NCBI GenBank assembly: GCA_002405165.1
Contig: DHLF01000013.1
Span: forward strand, 530 to 64,529
Direction: 5' to 3'
Source of the DNA: Christensenella sp. UBA4675
Lineage (GTDB): Bacteria > Bacillota > Clostridia > Christensenellales > Borkfalkiaceae
Length of the DNA stretch: 64,000 nucleotides
Below the pieces are notes generated by a model that worked only from the letters and a program-made list of their open reading frames with translations, did not search any database and had not been told where the DNA came from. Position 1 is the first letter of the stretch; the number at the start of each line of letters is the position of its first letter. Below are positions 1-6,836 of the stretch, piece after piece. Both the position numbers and the translations under genes were made by a program.

Positions 1-1
1 C

Positions 2-451
2 CCAACGGTAACCCAAGAAAACCTTAATGAAAATGAATATGAAAATGAATATGAAAATGAAAATATTATTAGTAAGAAAGTAAGTAAGAAAGAAATAATA
101 AGAAAAAAAAACGCATACGCGTACGCGCGAGAAAGCTATGACGAGATAATGGAGCGAATGCATTGTTCAGCAGAGCTGACTAAGGCGTTAAGGGCGTTTA
201 TCCAGCATTGTACGCTTAACAAGTGTCTTATTACTAACGATAGGCTTATTCGTTTAATAGAATTATTAAATAAACGTGCGAGCGATAAGGATAGAATTGC
301 ACTGCTAAATAATGCGGTCGATAAGAACTATTTTGACGTTTTTAAAAGCGAAAAAAACGTAGCGGGTAAATCCGATTGTAGTTCCGCCCGTTTCGAGAAC
401 GAGAGAGAATACTCGCAAGAGTACTTCGACAGCTTAATTAGTTCAATCTAA
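2..451 (+). CDS. Phage DnaD-like replication protein, C-terminal part (5' end outside window)
   Basis: The reading frame is open from the first bases to the stop at 449-451, so the gene enters from the left and the ATG at 149 is internal. The visible part starts with an Asn/Glu/Tyr low-complexity linker (codons 10-21) and a Lys-rich stretch. A helical domain beginning YDEIM follows, of the kind seen at the C-terminus of phage DnaD/O-type replication initiators in Clostridia. The protein ends in SSARFENEREYSQEYFDSL, a DnaD-family C-terminal tail. The host primosome protein at 47679-49094 ends in almost the same tail. The likely role is to load the host helicase, through its loader, at the phage origin. 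Confidence 0.72.
   Translation, partial: PTVTQENLNENEYENEYENENIISKKVSKKEIIRKKNAYAYARESYDEIMERMHCSAELTKALRAFIQHCTLNKCLITNDRLIRLIELLNKRASDKDRIALLNNAVDKNYFDVFKSEKNVAGKSDCSSARFENEREYSQEYFDSLISSI
29..64 (+). repeat. Three tandem 12-bp repeats (Asn/Glu linker)
   Basis: Three near-perfect copies of GAAAATGAATAT lie in frame inside the replication gene and encode a repeated ENEY/ENEN linker. Such acidic Asn/Glu linkers commonly separate the DNA-binding and helicase-loader-binding parts of phage replication proteins and can vary in copy number by slippage. Confidence 0.75.
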
Positions 452-471
452 CAAGGAGTTTTATTAGAGAA

Positions 472-624
472 ATGATATACATATTAAACGTGATAATTTT
501 AATTTTTTGCGTAGTTTTTCAAACGTACTTACTTATATCTTGGTTGAGAGCCGAGAAAAAGTTAGCAAAACACGGGGAAAGTACGCTTTATAAAACTGCG
601 GAGAAAAAATGCAAAAAGAAATAG
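472..624 (+). CDS. Small single-span membrane protein (50 aa)
   Basis: ATG at 472 has an AAGGAG box at 453-458 and is 20 bp behind the replication gene. Residues 2-24 form one hydrophobic helix (MIYILNVIILIFC then VVFQTYLLISW), followed by a short basic cytoplasmic-type tail rich in Lys. The stop at 622-624 overlaps the start of the next gene by 16 bp, which supports translation in the same operon. No family is recognised; tiny membrane proteins are common in early phage regions. Confidence 0.5.
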   Translation: MIYILNVIILIFCVVFQTYLLISWLRAEKKLAKHGESTLYKTAEKKCKKK

Positions 625-1085
625 CGAGTTACATATTTTTACGCGGGAAAGTATATGATTACTGCGTGTATGAAAATGGTAAAGTTACAAGAACAGCAAA
701 GAGAAGTTTAAAAGAAATACCTGTTGCTGTTTACCTAAATAAAGGAAGAGCTACAATAAAGGCTGGACAAAAGGAATTTGCTTTAAAACATATTGTAGCA
801 CAATTTTTTATAAAAAAATACAAGAAAGGGTTATGTGTAATATGTTGCGACGGAAACGAGTTAAATTGCGCTGTTAAGAACCTGCTTGTATGTGATAAAC
901 GCTTTTTAGGCAAGCGAACAGGATATTTAGGTAGGGCAAAGAAAATTGAAATCAATGGAGTACAATATCGTTCTGTAAGAGAGGGTGCAAAAGCGTTATT
1001 TTGTAGTCATCAAACATTGTTAGATTATATCAATCGAAAAAATAAAAATAGTGTATTAAAAGGGGTAAAAGTTCGATATGTATAA
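609..1085 (+). CDS. HNH/NUMOD1-like DNA-binding protein, probably nuclease-dead
   Basis: 158 aa. Residues about 60-100 align by eye with phage HNH homing endonucleases (KHIVAQFF, then CDGNELNC, then VKNLLV). The central His of the usual N-H-x-D-G-N pattern is Cys here (ICCDGNE), so the HNH centre looks incomplete. Residues about 112-141 (INGVQYRSVREGAKALF) match the NUMOD1 helix-turn-helix module that binds DNA in homing endonucleases. I infer a DNA-binding protein derived from a homing endonuclease, possibly a regulator; cleavage activity is doubtful. It overlaps its neighbours on both sides, as expected for an early phage operon. Confidence 0.5.
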   Translation: MQKEIASYIFLRGKVYDYCVYENGKVTRTAKRSLKEIPVAVYLNKGRATIKAGQKEFALKHIVAQFFIKKYKKGLCVICCDGNELNCAVKNLLVCDKRFLGKRTGYLGRAKKIEINGVQYRSVREGAKALFCSHQTLLDYINRKNKNSVLKGVKVRYV

Positions 1086-1296
1086 ATTTAAAACCGAAAA
1101 TATGGAAAAATTAAAAAAGAATAATAAAGCGATTATTTTAATGGCAAAACAGATATATGAACACGGCGACGACCCTTGCCAAGTTTGTGTCTTTAAGAAA
1201 GAATGTAACGAGAAATTAGCAGAAGATGATAACTACGAAATGGATAAGGAAGTTTGTTATAAAGGAATAGCAACATTTTTTAAAAAAAATTATTAA
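1078..1296 (+). CDS. Small Cys-containing hypothetical phage protein (72 aa)
   Basis: Overlaps the previous stop by 8 bp. The protein is basic and helical at the N-terminus, then has Cys residues in a CQVCVFKKEC pattern and one further Cys near residue 61, enough for a small metal-binding site. No family is recognised. The organisation indicates co-transcription with the genes around it. Confidence 0.5.
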   Translation: MYKFKTENMEKLKKNNKAIILMAKQIYEHGDDPCQVCVFKKECNEKLAEDDNYEMDKEVCYKGIATFFKKNY

Positions 1297-1350
1297 CTCC
1301 GTTGTATGGCGTACAACATTTAAGAAATAAAAAATCACGATAAGGGAAAA

Positions 1351-1842
1351 ATGACACAGAATAAAAGCGAAAAAATCATTAAAAGCAAAAAGAGAGTTAA
1401 AGACTTTGCCGAAGTATATACGCCGAGTTTTATAGTTAAAGATATGTGCGATTTAATACCAAAAGAAATTTGGGAAGATATTGAAAGCACTTTTCTAGAA
1501 CCTGCGTGTGGGAACGGTAATTTTATCGTTGAAATTCTTGCTCGTAAATATTCTCGTTGTAAAGACGAAAAAGACGGTTTAAAAGCCCTTGCAAGCGTTG
1601 TCGGCGTGGATATTCAAGAGGATAATTGCGAAGAGTGCCGAGCAAGGCTTTTAAAACAATTTATGGAGCATTTCCCAAACGCAAACGAATTCGCCGCACT
1701 TATGGCGGCGGGGATATTGCAAAACAATATAATTTGTGGGGATACTTTAAACCCCAATGAAAAACTAAAAGCAATGGGAATTACGCCTTGCGAAGACTAT
1801 ATTAAATCATTAAAAAAAATTACGGAGTATGAACATAAATGA
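1351..1842 (+). CDS. Short phage N6-adenine methyltransferase-like protein
   Basis: 163 aa. Near the N-terminus is EVYTPSFIVKDM, the motif X-like segment of type I/IIG-like adenine methylases. The SAM-binding motif I LEPACGNGNF (about residues 49-58) and an acidic GVDIQEDN loop (about 88-95) follow, then NNIICGDTL. The catalytic motif IV (N/D-P-P-Y/F) is not visible, so this is either a short orphan form or an inactive remnant. The reading frame continues past the TGA at 1840-1842 for 12 sense codons to a second TGA at 1879-1881, which overlaps the next start. The ATG at 1351 follows AAGGGA. Confidence 0.65.
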   Translation: MTQNKSEKIIKSKKRVKDFAEVYTPSFIVKDMCDLIPKEIWEDIESTFLEPACGNGNFIVEILARKYSRCKDEKDGLKALASVVGVDIQEDNCEECRARLLKQFMEHFPNANEFAALMAAGILQNNIICGDTLNPNEKLKAMGITPCEDYIKSLKKITEYEHK

Positions 1843-1877
1843 GTAAAAGTCGGCTTTGGCGACGATGAGGTAGAAGA

Positions 1878-2120
1878 ATGAGAGAAATTTGGCAACAAAT
1901 TAAATGTCCCGATGTGGTAAAGCAATATCACAGCATACAAGAGTTTATCAAAAAAAACGAAGATTACATAAACAAAATTATTACCGCACAAATAGACGCT
2001 GATTATAAAGGCGATTATGAGCGAAAACGAGAACTTTTGCATATCGAGGCGAATATGCAAGAAGTGGTTAATTTAATGTATGAAGTCGTTAGTTTTATAG
2101 AAAGTAAGTGGTTCGAGTGA
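1878..2120 (+). CDS. Hypothetical early phage protein (80 aa)
   Basis: ATG at 1878 lies in an ATGA overlap with the second in-frame TGA of the methyltransferase frame. The product is a predicted all-helical acidic protein without Cys clusters or signal peptide. I do not recognise a family. Its role is unknown; position suggests an accessory early function. Confidence 0.5.
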   Translation: MREIWQQIKCPDVVKQYHSIQEFIKKNEDYINKIITAQIDADYKGDYERKRELLHIEANMQEVVNLMYEVVSFIESKWFE

Positions 2121-2129
2121 GGAGAGAAT

Positions 2130-2513
2130 ATGAACATAAAAGAACAGTTGATAAAATACTGGAAAGATGCGTGGGTTGATGGAGTTATCTATCAATTCGA
2201 GCAAGCAATGCAGGAAATGGGCTTCGAAAAAAAAGACGGCAGAAAGAAACATCAGAAAAAGACCTACACGGCATACAACGATTACGGCAACAGGGCAACC
2301 TGCGGCGCATACGCTGACGATAACGCCGATTACGGAAATGAGATTTTTCAGGTGGTTTGCCGAAAATCGGCTGGTGATTACTTGATTATCAAATACAACG
2401 GAGAACGAGTCTTTGAGTGTGATTTTCGTGGCGTAATTCATTATAACGAAGAAAACTTACCAAAGTGCATTGAAGAGTATAAACCTTTCTTCAAGGGAAT
2501 TATAGGTGACTAA
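2130..2513 (+). CDS. Hypothetical early phage protein (127 aa)
   Basis: Preceded by GAGGAGAG 9 bp downstream of the previous stop. The N-terminal third is helical and basic (ending in a GRKKHQKK run), and the rest is rich in Tyr, Asp and Gly with probable beta structure. No catalytic motif or known domain is recognised. Confidence 0.5.
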   Translation: MNIKEQLIKYWKDAWVDGVIYQFEQAMQEMGFEKKDGRKKHQKKTYTAYNDYGNRATCGAYADDNADYGNEIFQVVCRKSAGDYLIIKYNGERVFECDFRGVIHYNEENLPKCIEEYKPFFKGIIGD

Positions 2514-2515
2514 AA

Positions 2516-3175
2516 ATGAGCGATGTATTAGTTTCTATTCGCCCGAAATGGTGCGAGAAAATCTGCCACGAGATAGGCAAAACTGAAAACGGCAAGCCGA
2601 TTTACGAGAAGCGTATTGAAGTTCGCAAGACTGCCCCGAAAGAAGTTCCGTTTAAGGCTTATATCTATGCGACGAAACCAAAAAGGTTTTATAAATGCGG
2701 CGCAGTTAGCACGAGCGATGAATTGCTATGGTCTGCAAACGGCAAGATTAAAATGTGCGACGGTTTTGAGTTTTGGGCGGACAGTGTGGTGTATCAGTGC
2801 CTAAACGGCAAAGTAATCGGCGAGTTTGTTTGCGATTATATCTACGAATGGCATAAAAAAACGCTTATAACCCTTTACGGAGACGACGAAACGTATTTCC
2901 CTATATTTGCGGACGATTTAGGTAAAACTTGTTTAACGCACAAAGACCTTAATAATTACGGCAAAGGCAAAACTCTTTACGGTTGGCATATATCTGACTT
3001 AAAGATTTATGACAAGCCGAAAGATTTGAGCGAGTTTTATAAACCTTGCCCGATAAAAGAAAAATACAATTGTTACAGTTGCGATTGTCTTGCCGATAAC
3101 GATTATGGCGGCGTTTGCACAAACAATTTAACCCGCCCGCCGCAAAGTTGGTGTTATGTGGAGGAATTAAAATGA
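2516..3175 (+). CDS. ASCH/PUA-like phage protein
   Basis: 219 aa. It begins with LVSIRPKWCEKI, has IEVRKTAPK at about 39-47 and VIGEFVCDYI near 100, and continues with LTHKDLNNYGKGK and LYGWHISDLKIYDKPK. This order of motifs is that of the ASCH/PUA-like small protein common in prophages of Clostridia. ASCH domains are predicted to bind RNA or modified bases. Four Cys residues near the C-terminus (CYSCDC and later) may bind metal. It is 2 bp behind the preceding gene and shares an ATGA overlap with the YopX remnant. Confidence 0.6.
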   Translation: MSDVLVSIRPKWCEKICHEIGKTENGKPIYEKRIEVRKTAPKEVPFKAYIYATKPKRFYKCGAVSTSDELLWSANGKIKMCDGFEFWADSVVYQCLNGKVIGEFVCDYIYEWHKKTLITLYGDDETYFPIFADDLGKTCLTHKDLNNYGKGKTLYGWHISDLKIYDKPKDLSEFYKPCPIKEKYNCYSCDCLADNDYGGVCTNNLTRPPQSWCYVEELK

Positions 3176-3264
3176 GAGAGATTTTATTTAGAGGAAAGCG
3201 GAAAGACAACGGCGAGTGGCAATGGCATAAAGAACACGACAACCCCGAACTTTTGGAGAGGTAA
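3172..3264 (+). pseudogene. YopX-family N-terminal remnant (30 aa)
   Basis: ATG at 3172 overlaps the preceding stop (ATGA). The 30 codons read MREILFRGKRKDNGEWQW and then diverge, ending at TAA 3262-3264. MRE-I-x-FRGK is the standard start of YopX-family phage proteins, which are normally above 100 aa, so this is a truncated copy. It may still be translated as a small peptide. Confidence 0.5.
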
Positions 3265-3266
3265 GA

Positions 3267-3455
3267 ATGGTTTTAATATTTTACATAAGCATAATAATTA
3301 TATTTTTAACTTTTTCATTTCTTTGTTTTGCTTCTTACGTAATGAGTAAAAAGAATAAAGAGCTAGAAAAATGGGAAAACACGGGTCTATTGTTTACTAG
3401 TGTTTTTAGCTTAATTTGTACGGTAGCTTTAATAGTTCTTTTAGTATTTTCATAA
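3267..3455 (+). CDS. Small two-span membrane protein (62 aa)
   Basis: Follows the YopX remnant by 2 bp with GAGAGG as ribosome site. Two hydrophobic segments (about residues 2-25 and 42-61) flank a short charged loop SKKNKELEKW. There is no signal peptidase site. Family unknown; the layout is that of a helical hairpin in the membrane, as seen in holin-like or superinfection-exclusion proteins, but no function can be assigned. Confidence 0.5.
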   Translation: MVLIFYISIIIIFLTFSFLCFASYVMSKKNKELEKWENTGLLFTSVFSLICTVALIVLLVFS

Positions 3456-3465
3456 AGGAGAAGAA

Positions 3466-3648
3466 ATGGAAAAAGAATTGACGATAGAGCAAATGGGAAA
3501 AGCAAATACGCTATTACAGGAATTAGTCGATAATTGTAATAAACGTTGGAGCGGTAAGAAAAGTTTTACAAGTTATGAAGCGTATGGATACGTAGATAAA
3601 ATTTATGAAACGATACACGGAGAAAATAAAGATGAGCAAAAAAAGTAA
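3466..3648 (+). CDS. Hypothetical early phage protein (60 aa)
   Basis: Good AAGGAG box directly upstream (near 3455-3460). The product is a short helical charged protein without recognisable motif. Its 3' end overlaps the next gene, whose start at 3632 has its own site. Confidence 0.45.
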   Translation: MEKELTIEQMGKANTLLQELVDNCNKRWSGKKSFTSYEAYGYVDKIYETIHGENKDEQKK

Positions 3649-3865
3649 AGCATACAAAGAGTTTAACGTATGTAAAAACTACGCCAAATTTTGCCCCATA
3701 ACAAATAACTGCAACAACTGCAGAAATAGAGTTATGGGACGAATAAAAGACAAATTTGGAGTTATAAAATGCAAAAAAGCAAATGACATAAACGGGCAAA
3801 CAAAATACGACTGTTTTGAATGTTTATCGGAAGGAAGTAGTCGGTGTAAAAGAGAATACGATTAA
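3632..3865 (+). CDS. Cys-rich small phage protein, putative zinc-binding
   Basis: The start at 3632 is preferred over an in-frame ATG at 3605 because GGAGA at 3619-3623 is properly spaced to it. The 77-aa product has Cys at CKNYAKFCPITNNCNNC, then KCKK, CFEC and CK, at least seven in all, with spacings suited to one or two zinc sites. No known family is recognised. It overlaps the previous gene and closes the early run. Confidence 0.5.
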   Translation: MSKKSKAYKEFNVCKNYAKFCPITNNCNNCRNRVMGRIKDKFGVIKCKKANDINGQTKYDCFECLSEGSSRCKREYD

Positions 3866-3909
3866 AAAGTATTCGCGGGGAAAATCCCAAATATAGGAAA
3901 TTTTAAAAA

Positions 3910-4338
3910 GTGAATAAAAAGAGAAGGGAATTTTTAGAAAAAGCATTTTTCGAATATAAACAAAATCGAGAAAAGCTTTTAAATAGCGAAAAATTTAACG
4001 AGATAGCGGGGGAAATGTTAAGCGCGACGACTTACGATAGACCGAAGGTAGTAAGTTCTTGCAGGAACGTAGCGGAAGAAGTGCTGTTAGGGAGAATAGA
4101 TAAAGACGAATATTTGTACAATTTAGTAAGGCTTGTAGAAATGACGTTAGTTAAGTATAGCGGGGAGTATAAAGATAATCTTATAAAAGCTTTATATTTT
4201 AAAAAAATGAGCGTAAACCGAACCGCTTACGAGCTGAATATCGACAGAAGCACGGTTTTTAGATGGAAAGAACAAATACTTTCTACGGCGGAAGAATTTG
4301 CCTTAGATTTAGGCGTATTGCGGGAAATCAAAAAATAG
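3910..4338 (+). CDS. ArpU/sigma-like late transcriptional regulator
   Basis: 142 aa with a GTG start at 3910; an AGGAA box lies near 3895. The C-terminal third (FKKMSVNRTAYELNIDRS then TVFRWKEQI) is a helix-turn-helix of sigma region 4/ArpU type, and the N-terminal part is helical and charged. Genes of this type sit just before the terminase genes in many phages of Firmicutes and switch on the late operon. A strong terminator begins at its stop codon, so late transcription must start beyond it. Confidence 0.6.
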   Translation: MNKKRREFLEKAFFEYKQNREKLLNSEKFNEIAGEMLSATTYDRPKVVSSCRNVAEEVLLGRIDKDEYLYNLVRLVEMTLVKYSGEYKDNLIKALYFKKMSVNRTAYELNIDRSTVFRWKEQILSTAEEFALDLGVLREIKK

Positions 4339-4360
4339 TCGCAAAAATTGCGACTTTTTG
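4338..4360 (+). terminator. Terminator behind the late regulator
   Basis: A 7-bp stem GTCGCAA / TTGCGAC with a three-base loop is followed by TTTTT. It overlaps the stop codon of the regulator gene. Confidence 0.8.
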
Positions 4361-4372
4361 TTCGGATTTTTA

Positions 4373-4381
4373 TGTTATACT
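4373..4381 (+). promoter_or_regulatory. Extended -10 promoter of the 4.39-4.65 kb RNA
   Basis: TGT followed by TATACT forms an extended -10 element directly downstream of the regulator's terminator; no good -35 is visible. Transcription would start near 4388, exactly where the predicted RNA folding begins. Confidence 0.45.
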
Positions 4382-4387
4382 AATATC

Positions 4388-4646
4388 ATCTAAAAGTGTA
4401 AGGGTTGATTGTTAGGGCTTTTACAACGGTTCAGGCGTTGGTTTGAAAGCAATTATAAACTAAATAGATTCTTTACTTTTTAGATAGGTTTTTTACTCTT
4501 TTTATCTTTTGCTTCCGATACGGAATCCCTGCGCGGGATAGTTTTTTATAAAGCTTTTTTTGTAGGGATTCTAAAAAATCGGAAGATATAATAAGAAAAA
4601 TTTGTGATATTTAACGGCGTATATGTAATAAGCCGTTATTTTTTTT
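4388..4646 (+). ncRNA. Candidate structured phage small RNA
   Basis: No reading frame fits this stretch. A closing helix can form between 4388-4396 (ATCTAAAAG) and 4477-4485. Downstream is a two-step hairpin: outer stem CTTCCGAT 4512-4519 with 4578-4585 and inner stem GAATCCCT 4523-4530 with 4564-4571. Inside it ATCCC/GGGAT (4525-4539), followed by a T run, forms a competing terminator-like hairpin. A perfect terminator closes the unit at 4612-4646. Own promoter, paired elements and terminator together argue for an independent RNA located between late regulator and terminase. I recognise no Rfam family. Confidence 0.5.
4612..4646 (+). terminator. Terminator of the candidate small RNA
   Basis: TAACGGC (4612-4618) pairs with GCCGTTA (4632-4638) and is followed by eight T residues. 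Confidence 0.85.
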
Positions 4647-4943
4647 GTGCTATAAAAAGAGAACAAAAACGAAAAATGTTCTAGTTTTAGTTAAATAAAT
4701 GTTCTTTTTTTTGTGAAAACAAAGAAAAAAGTTACTTTTTTAAAAATTCTTGTTTCTACTTTTTAATCTAATATTTTTATATTAAAAATTATTATAAATT
4801 TTTTAAGTATAAAATTATTAAAAATTATAAAGAAATAAAAAGTTTTATTATTAAAATATTTATACTAAAAAGCAGATATTATTTTAAAAATATAAATATA
4901 AAAATTTAAGATATTATATGAGAAAATAAACATAAGGGAAATA
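4647..4943. other. Gene-free, very AT-rich stretch before the terminase genes
   Basis: Almost pure A/T from about 4735 to 4920, with a short direct repeat AAATGTTCT at about 4674 and 4698. It holds no plausible gene. In this position it could carry the late promoter and the terminase recognition (cos/pac) site, but neither can be pinpointed by eye. Confidence 0.4.
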
Positions 4944-5414
4944 ATGAAATATGACTGGGTAGCGTTAAAAGGTGAATATATAAAAAAGAGTTTAACCGAC
5001 GGGAAATACACGTTAAAAGACTTTGCGGAAGAAAAGGGAATAAGCTACTCTTTGCTTAGAAAAAAATCGGTAGGTTGGCGAGAAGAAAAAGGAACAAAAC
5101 AGGAACAAAAAAGTAACAAACTTTTAGAGAAGACGATAGAAAAGCAAGTAGAAAGCGAAGCGGAGATGAATTTAAAGCATTATCTATTAGCGTCCGACTT
5201 AATGGGGAAGATAGAGCGAAAGATAGAAGAAATGCCGATAAGCGAGCTAAGCGCAACGCAAATAAACTTGTATGCGAAAACGTTAAAAGTATTACAAGAC
5301 GTGCAAAGAACGGCGACCGACGCCGACCAAAAGAGCGGAGAAATAGAAAGCGTTGTAAACGAGTTTATGAAAGCCGTAGAAGAGAGCGAAACGAACGAAA
5401 TAGAGCGAGATTGA
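4944..5414 (+). CDS. terS: Terminase small subunit
   Basis: 156 aa, AGGGA site upstream. The N-terminus YDWVALKGEYIKKSLTDGKY with LKDFAEEKGISYSLLRKK is the helix-turn-helix of small terminases that recognise the packaging site. A long charged helical region for oligomerisation follows. It lies 10 bp before terL. Identification rests on the HTH pattern plus position. Confidence 0.7.
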   Translation: MKYDWVALKGEYIKKSLTDGKYTLKDFAEEKGISYSLLRKKSVGWREEKGTKQEQKSNKLLEKTIEKQVESEAEMNLKHYLLASDLMGKIERKIEEMPISELSATQINLYAKTLKVLQDVQRTATDADQKSGEIESVVNEFMKAVEESETNEIERD

Positions 5415-5424
5415 CGGGGTAGAA

Positions 5425-6825
5425 ATGAAAGAAAAATTAAAAACGCTTATAAGTCGCTATAAAAACTCACCCGTGTTATTTGTGCGCGAAGTTTTAAAAG
5501 CCGAACCCGAAAAGGAGCAAATAGATATGCTAAACTCGGTAAGGGACAACCGAATGACGACCGTTAAAGCGGGACACGGGGTAGGTAAAACGACTTCTTT
5601 GTCGTGGCTGATATTGTGGTTTACGTTCACTCGACCGTTTCCGAAAATACCTTGTACCGCACCGACAATGCACCAACTTCGCGATATACTGTGGGCGGAG
5701 CTATCTAAGTGGTTATATAAATCTAAACTATTGCAAGAGCTGTTTAAGTGGACGGTAGAGCGATACGCGCTTAAAGGTCAAGAAGAGAAGTGGTTTGCGG
5801 TTGCCCGAACGGCTACGCAACCTGACGCAATGCAAGGCTTTCACGGGGAGAGCTTACTATTCGTCGTGGACGAAGCTTCGGGCGTAAACGATAAGATATT
5901 CGAGCCTATATTAGGCGCGCTAACCGGTCAAGATACTAAATTTGTGATGATGGGGAATCCGACTAAAACAGTCGGATTTTTTTATGATTCGTTTACAAAA
6001 AATAGGGCTATGTTTAACTGCCTTACGCTCAATGCGGAAAACAGCAATAGAGTTTCGGAAGATTTTGTAAAGTCGATAATCGAGCTATACGGAAGAGATA
6101 GCGACCCGTATAGAGTAAGAGTTATAGGTGAATTTCCCAAATCTCAACCCGACACGTTTATACCGCTTGAACTGCTCGAAAGGGGCGTAAATAGGTTTGC
6201 CGACGGCGACAAGCGAAACGAAAGCGAAGTAATATCGTTGTCGTTAGGGGTAGACGTAGCGCGATTCGGGGACGATGAAAGTACGATTTATCTAAGCAAA
6301 GAGTTTGCTAACGGCGAATGGGAAAGTACGCAAGTAGAAACGTTGCCTACGAATACGACGGTAGAGCTTACAGGGCGGACGAAAGCGCATATTTACAGTT
6401 TAAATCAACGCTACCCGACGATAACGGTAAACGTGAACGTGGACGGAACGGGAGTAGGCGCGGGAGTCGTGGACGAGTTAGATTCAAATCACGGAAACTT
6501 AAATTACGTCGTAAACGAGTTTACTTTTGGCGGGGACGGCGGAACGCTTGTAGACGAGCCTATTCGGTACAGCAATAATACGGGGCTTATTTGGGGGAAT
6601 ATAAAGCGATTATTGCTTGCCGACAAGCTTGCGATAGAAAACGATAACGAACTGATTTCGCAATTATCGGGCAGGAAATATTCGCTTACGGAAGACGGTT
6701 TTATTCAGCTTGAACGAAAAAAAGAAATGAAAAAAAGGAACGTTTCTTCTCCTGACAGGGCGGACGGTTTAGGCTTGTCGCTTGCGACTAACGTTAAGAA
6801 GTGTACGGTAATGCTAGATTATTAG
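5425..6825 (+). CDS. terL: Terminase large subunit
   Basis: 466 aa. The ATPase domain has Walker A GHGVGKTTS (about residues 50-58) and Walker B LLFVVDEAS (about 145-153), and a coupling segment MMGNPTKTVG follows. The nuclease domain starts with GVDVARFGDDES near residue 275, the RNase H-fold Asp motif, and further acidic residues lie in NVDGTGVGAGVVDEL. Length is normal for the family. The protein translocates phage DNA into the prohead and cuts it. Its end is followed within 12 bp by the portal gene. Confidence 0.92.
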   Translation: MKEKLKTLISRYKNSPVLFVREVLKAEPEKEQIDMLNSVRDNRMTTVKAGHGVGKTTSLSWLILWFTFTRPFPKIPCTAPTMHQLRDILWAELSKWLYKSKLLQELFKWTVERYALKGQEEKWFAVARTATQPDAMQGFHGESLLFVVDEASGVNDKIFEPILGALTGQDTKFVMMGNPTKTVGFFYDSFTKNRAMFNCLTLNAENSNRVSEDFVKSIIELYGRDSDPYRVRVIGEFPKSQPDTFIPLELLERGVNRFADGDKRNESEVISLSLGVDVARFGDDESTIYLSKEFANGEWESTQVETLPTNTTVELTGRTKAHIYSLNQRYPTITVNVNVDGTGVGAGVVDELDSNHGNLNYVVNEFTFGGDGGTLVDEPIRYSNNTGLIWGNIKRLLLADKLAIENDNELISQLSGRKYSLTEDGFIQLERKKEMKKRNVSSPDRADGLGLSLATNVKKCTVMLDY

Positions 6826-6836
6826 GAGATAAAAAT

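Noticed and set aside
1840..1881. Reassignment of TGA to an amino acid
   Set aside because: TGA is the real stop of many genes here, including the coupled ATGA overlaps at 15464, 21894, 38369 and 47679, so the standard bacterial code applies.
4410..4450. tRNA-like element in the phage control region (GGTTCAGGC stretch)
   Set aside because: No acceptor stem or CCA end can be paired around it; it fits better inside the candidate small RNA.
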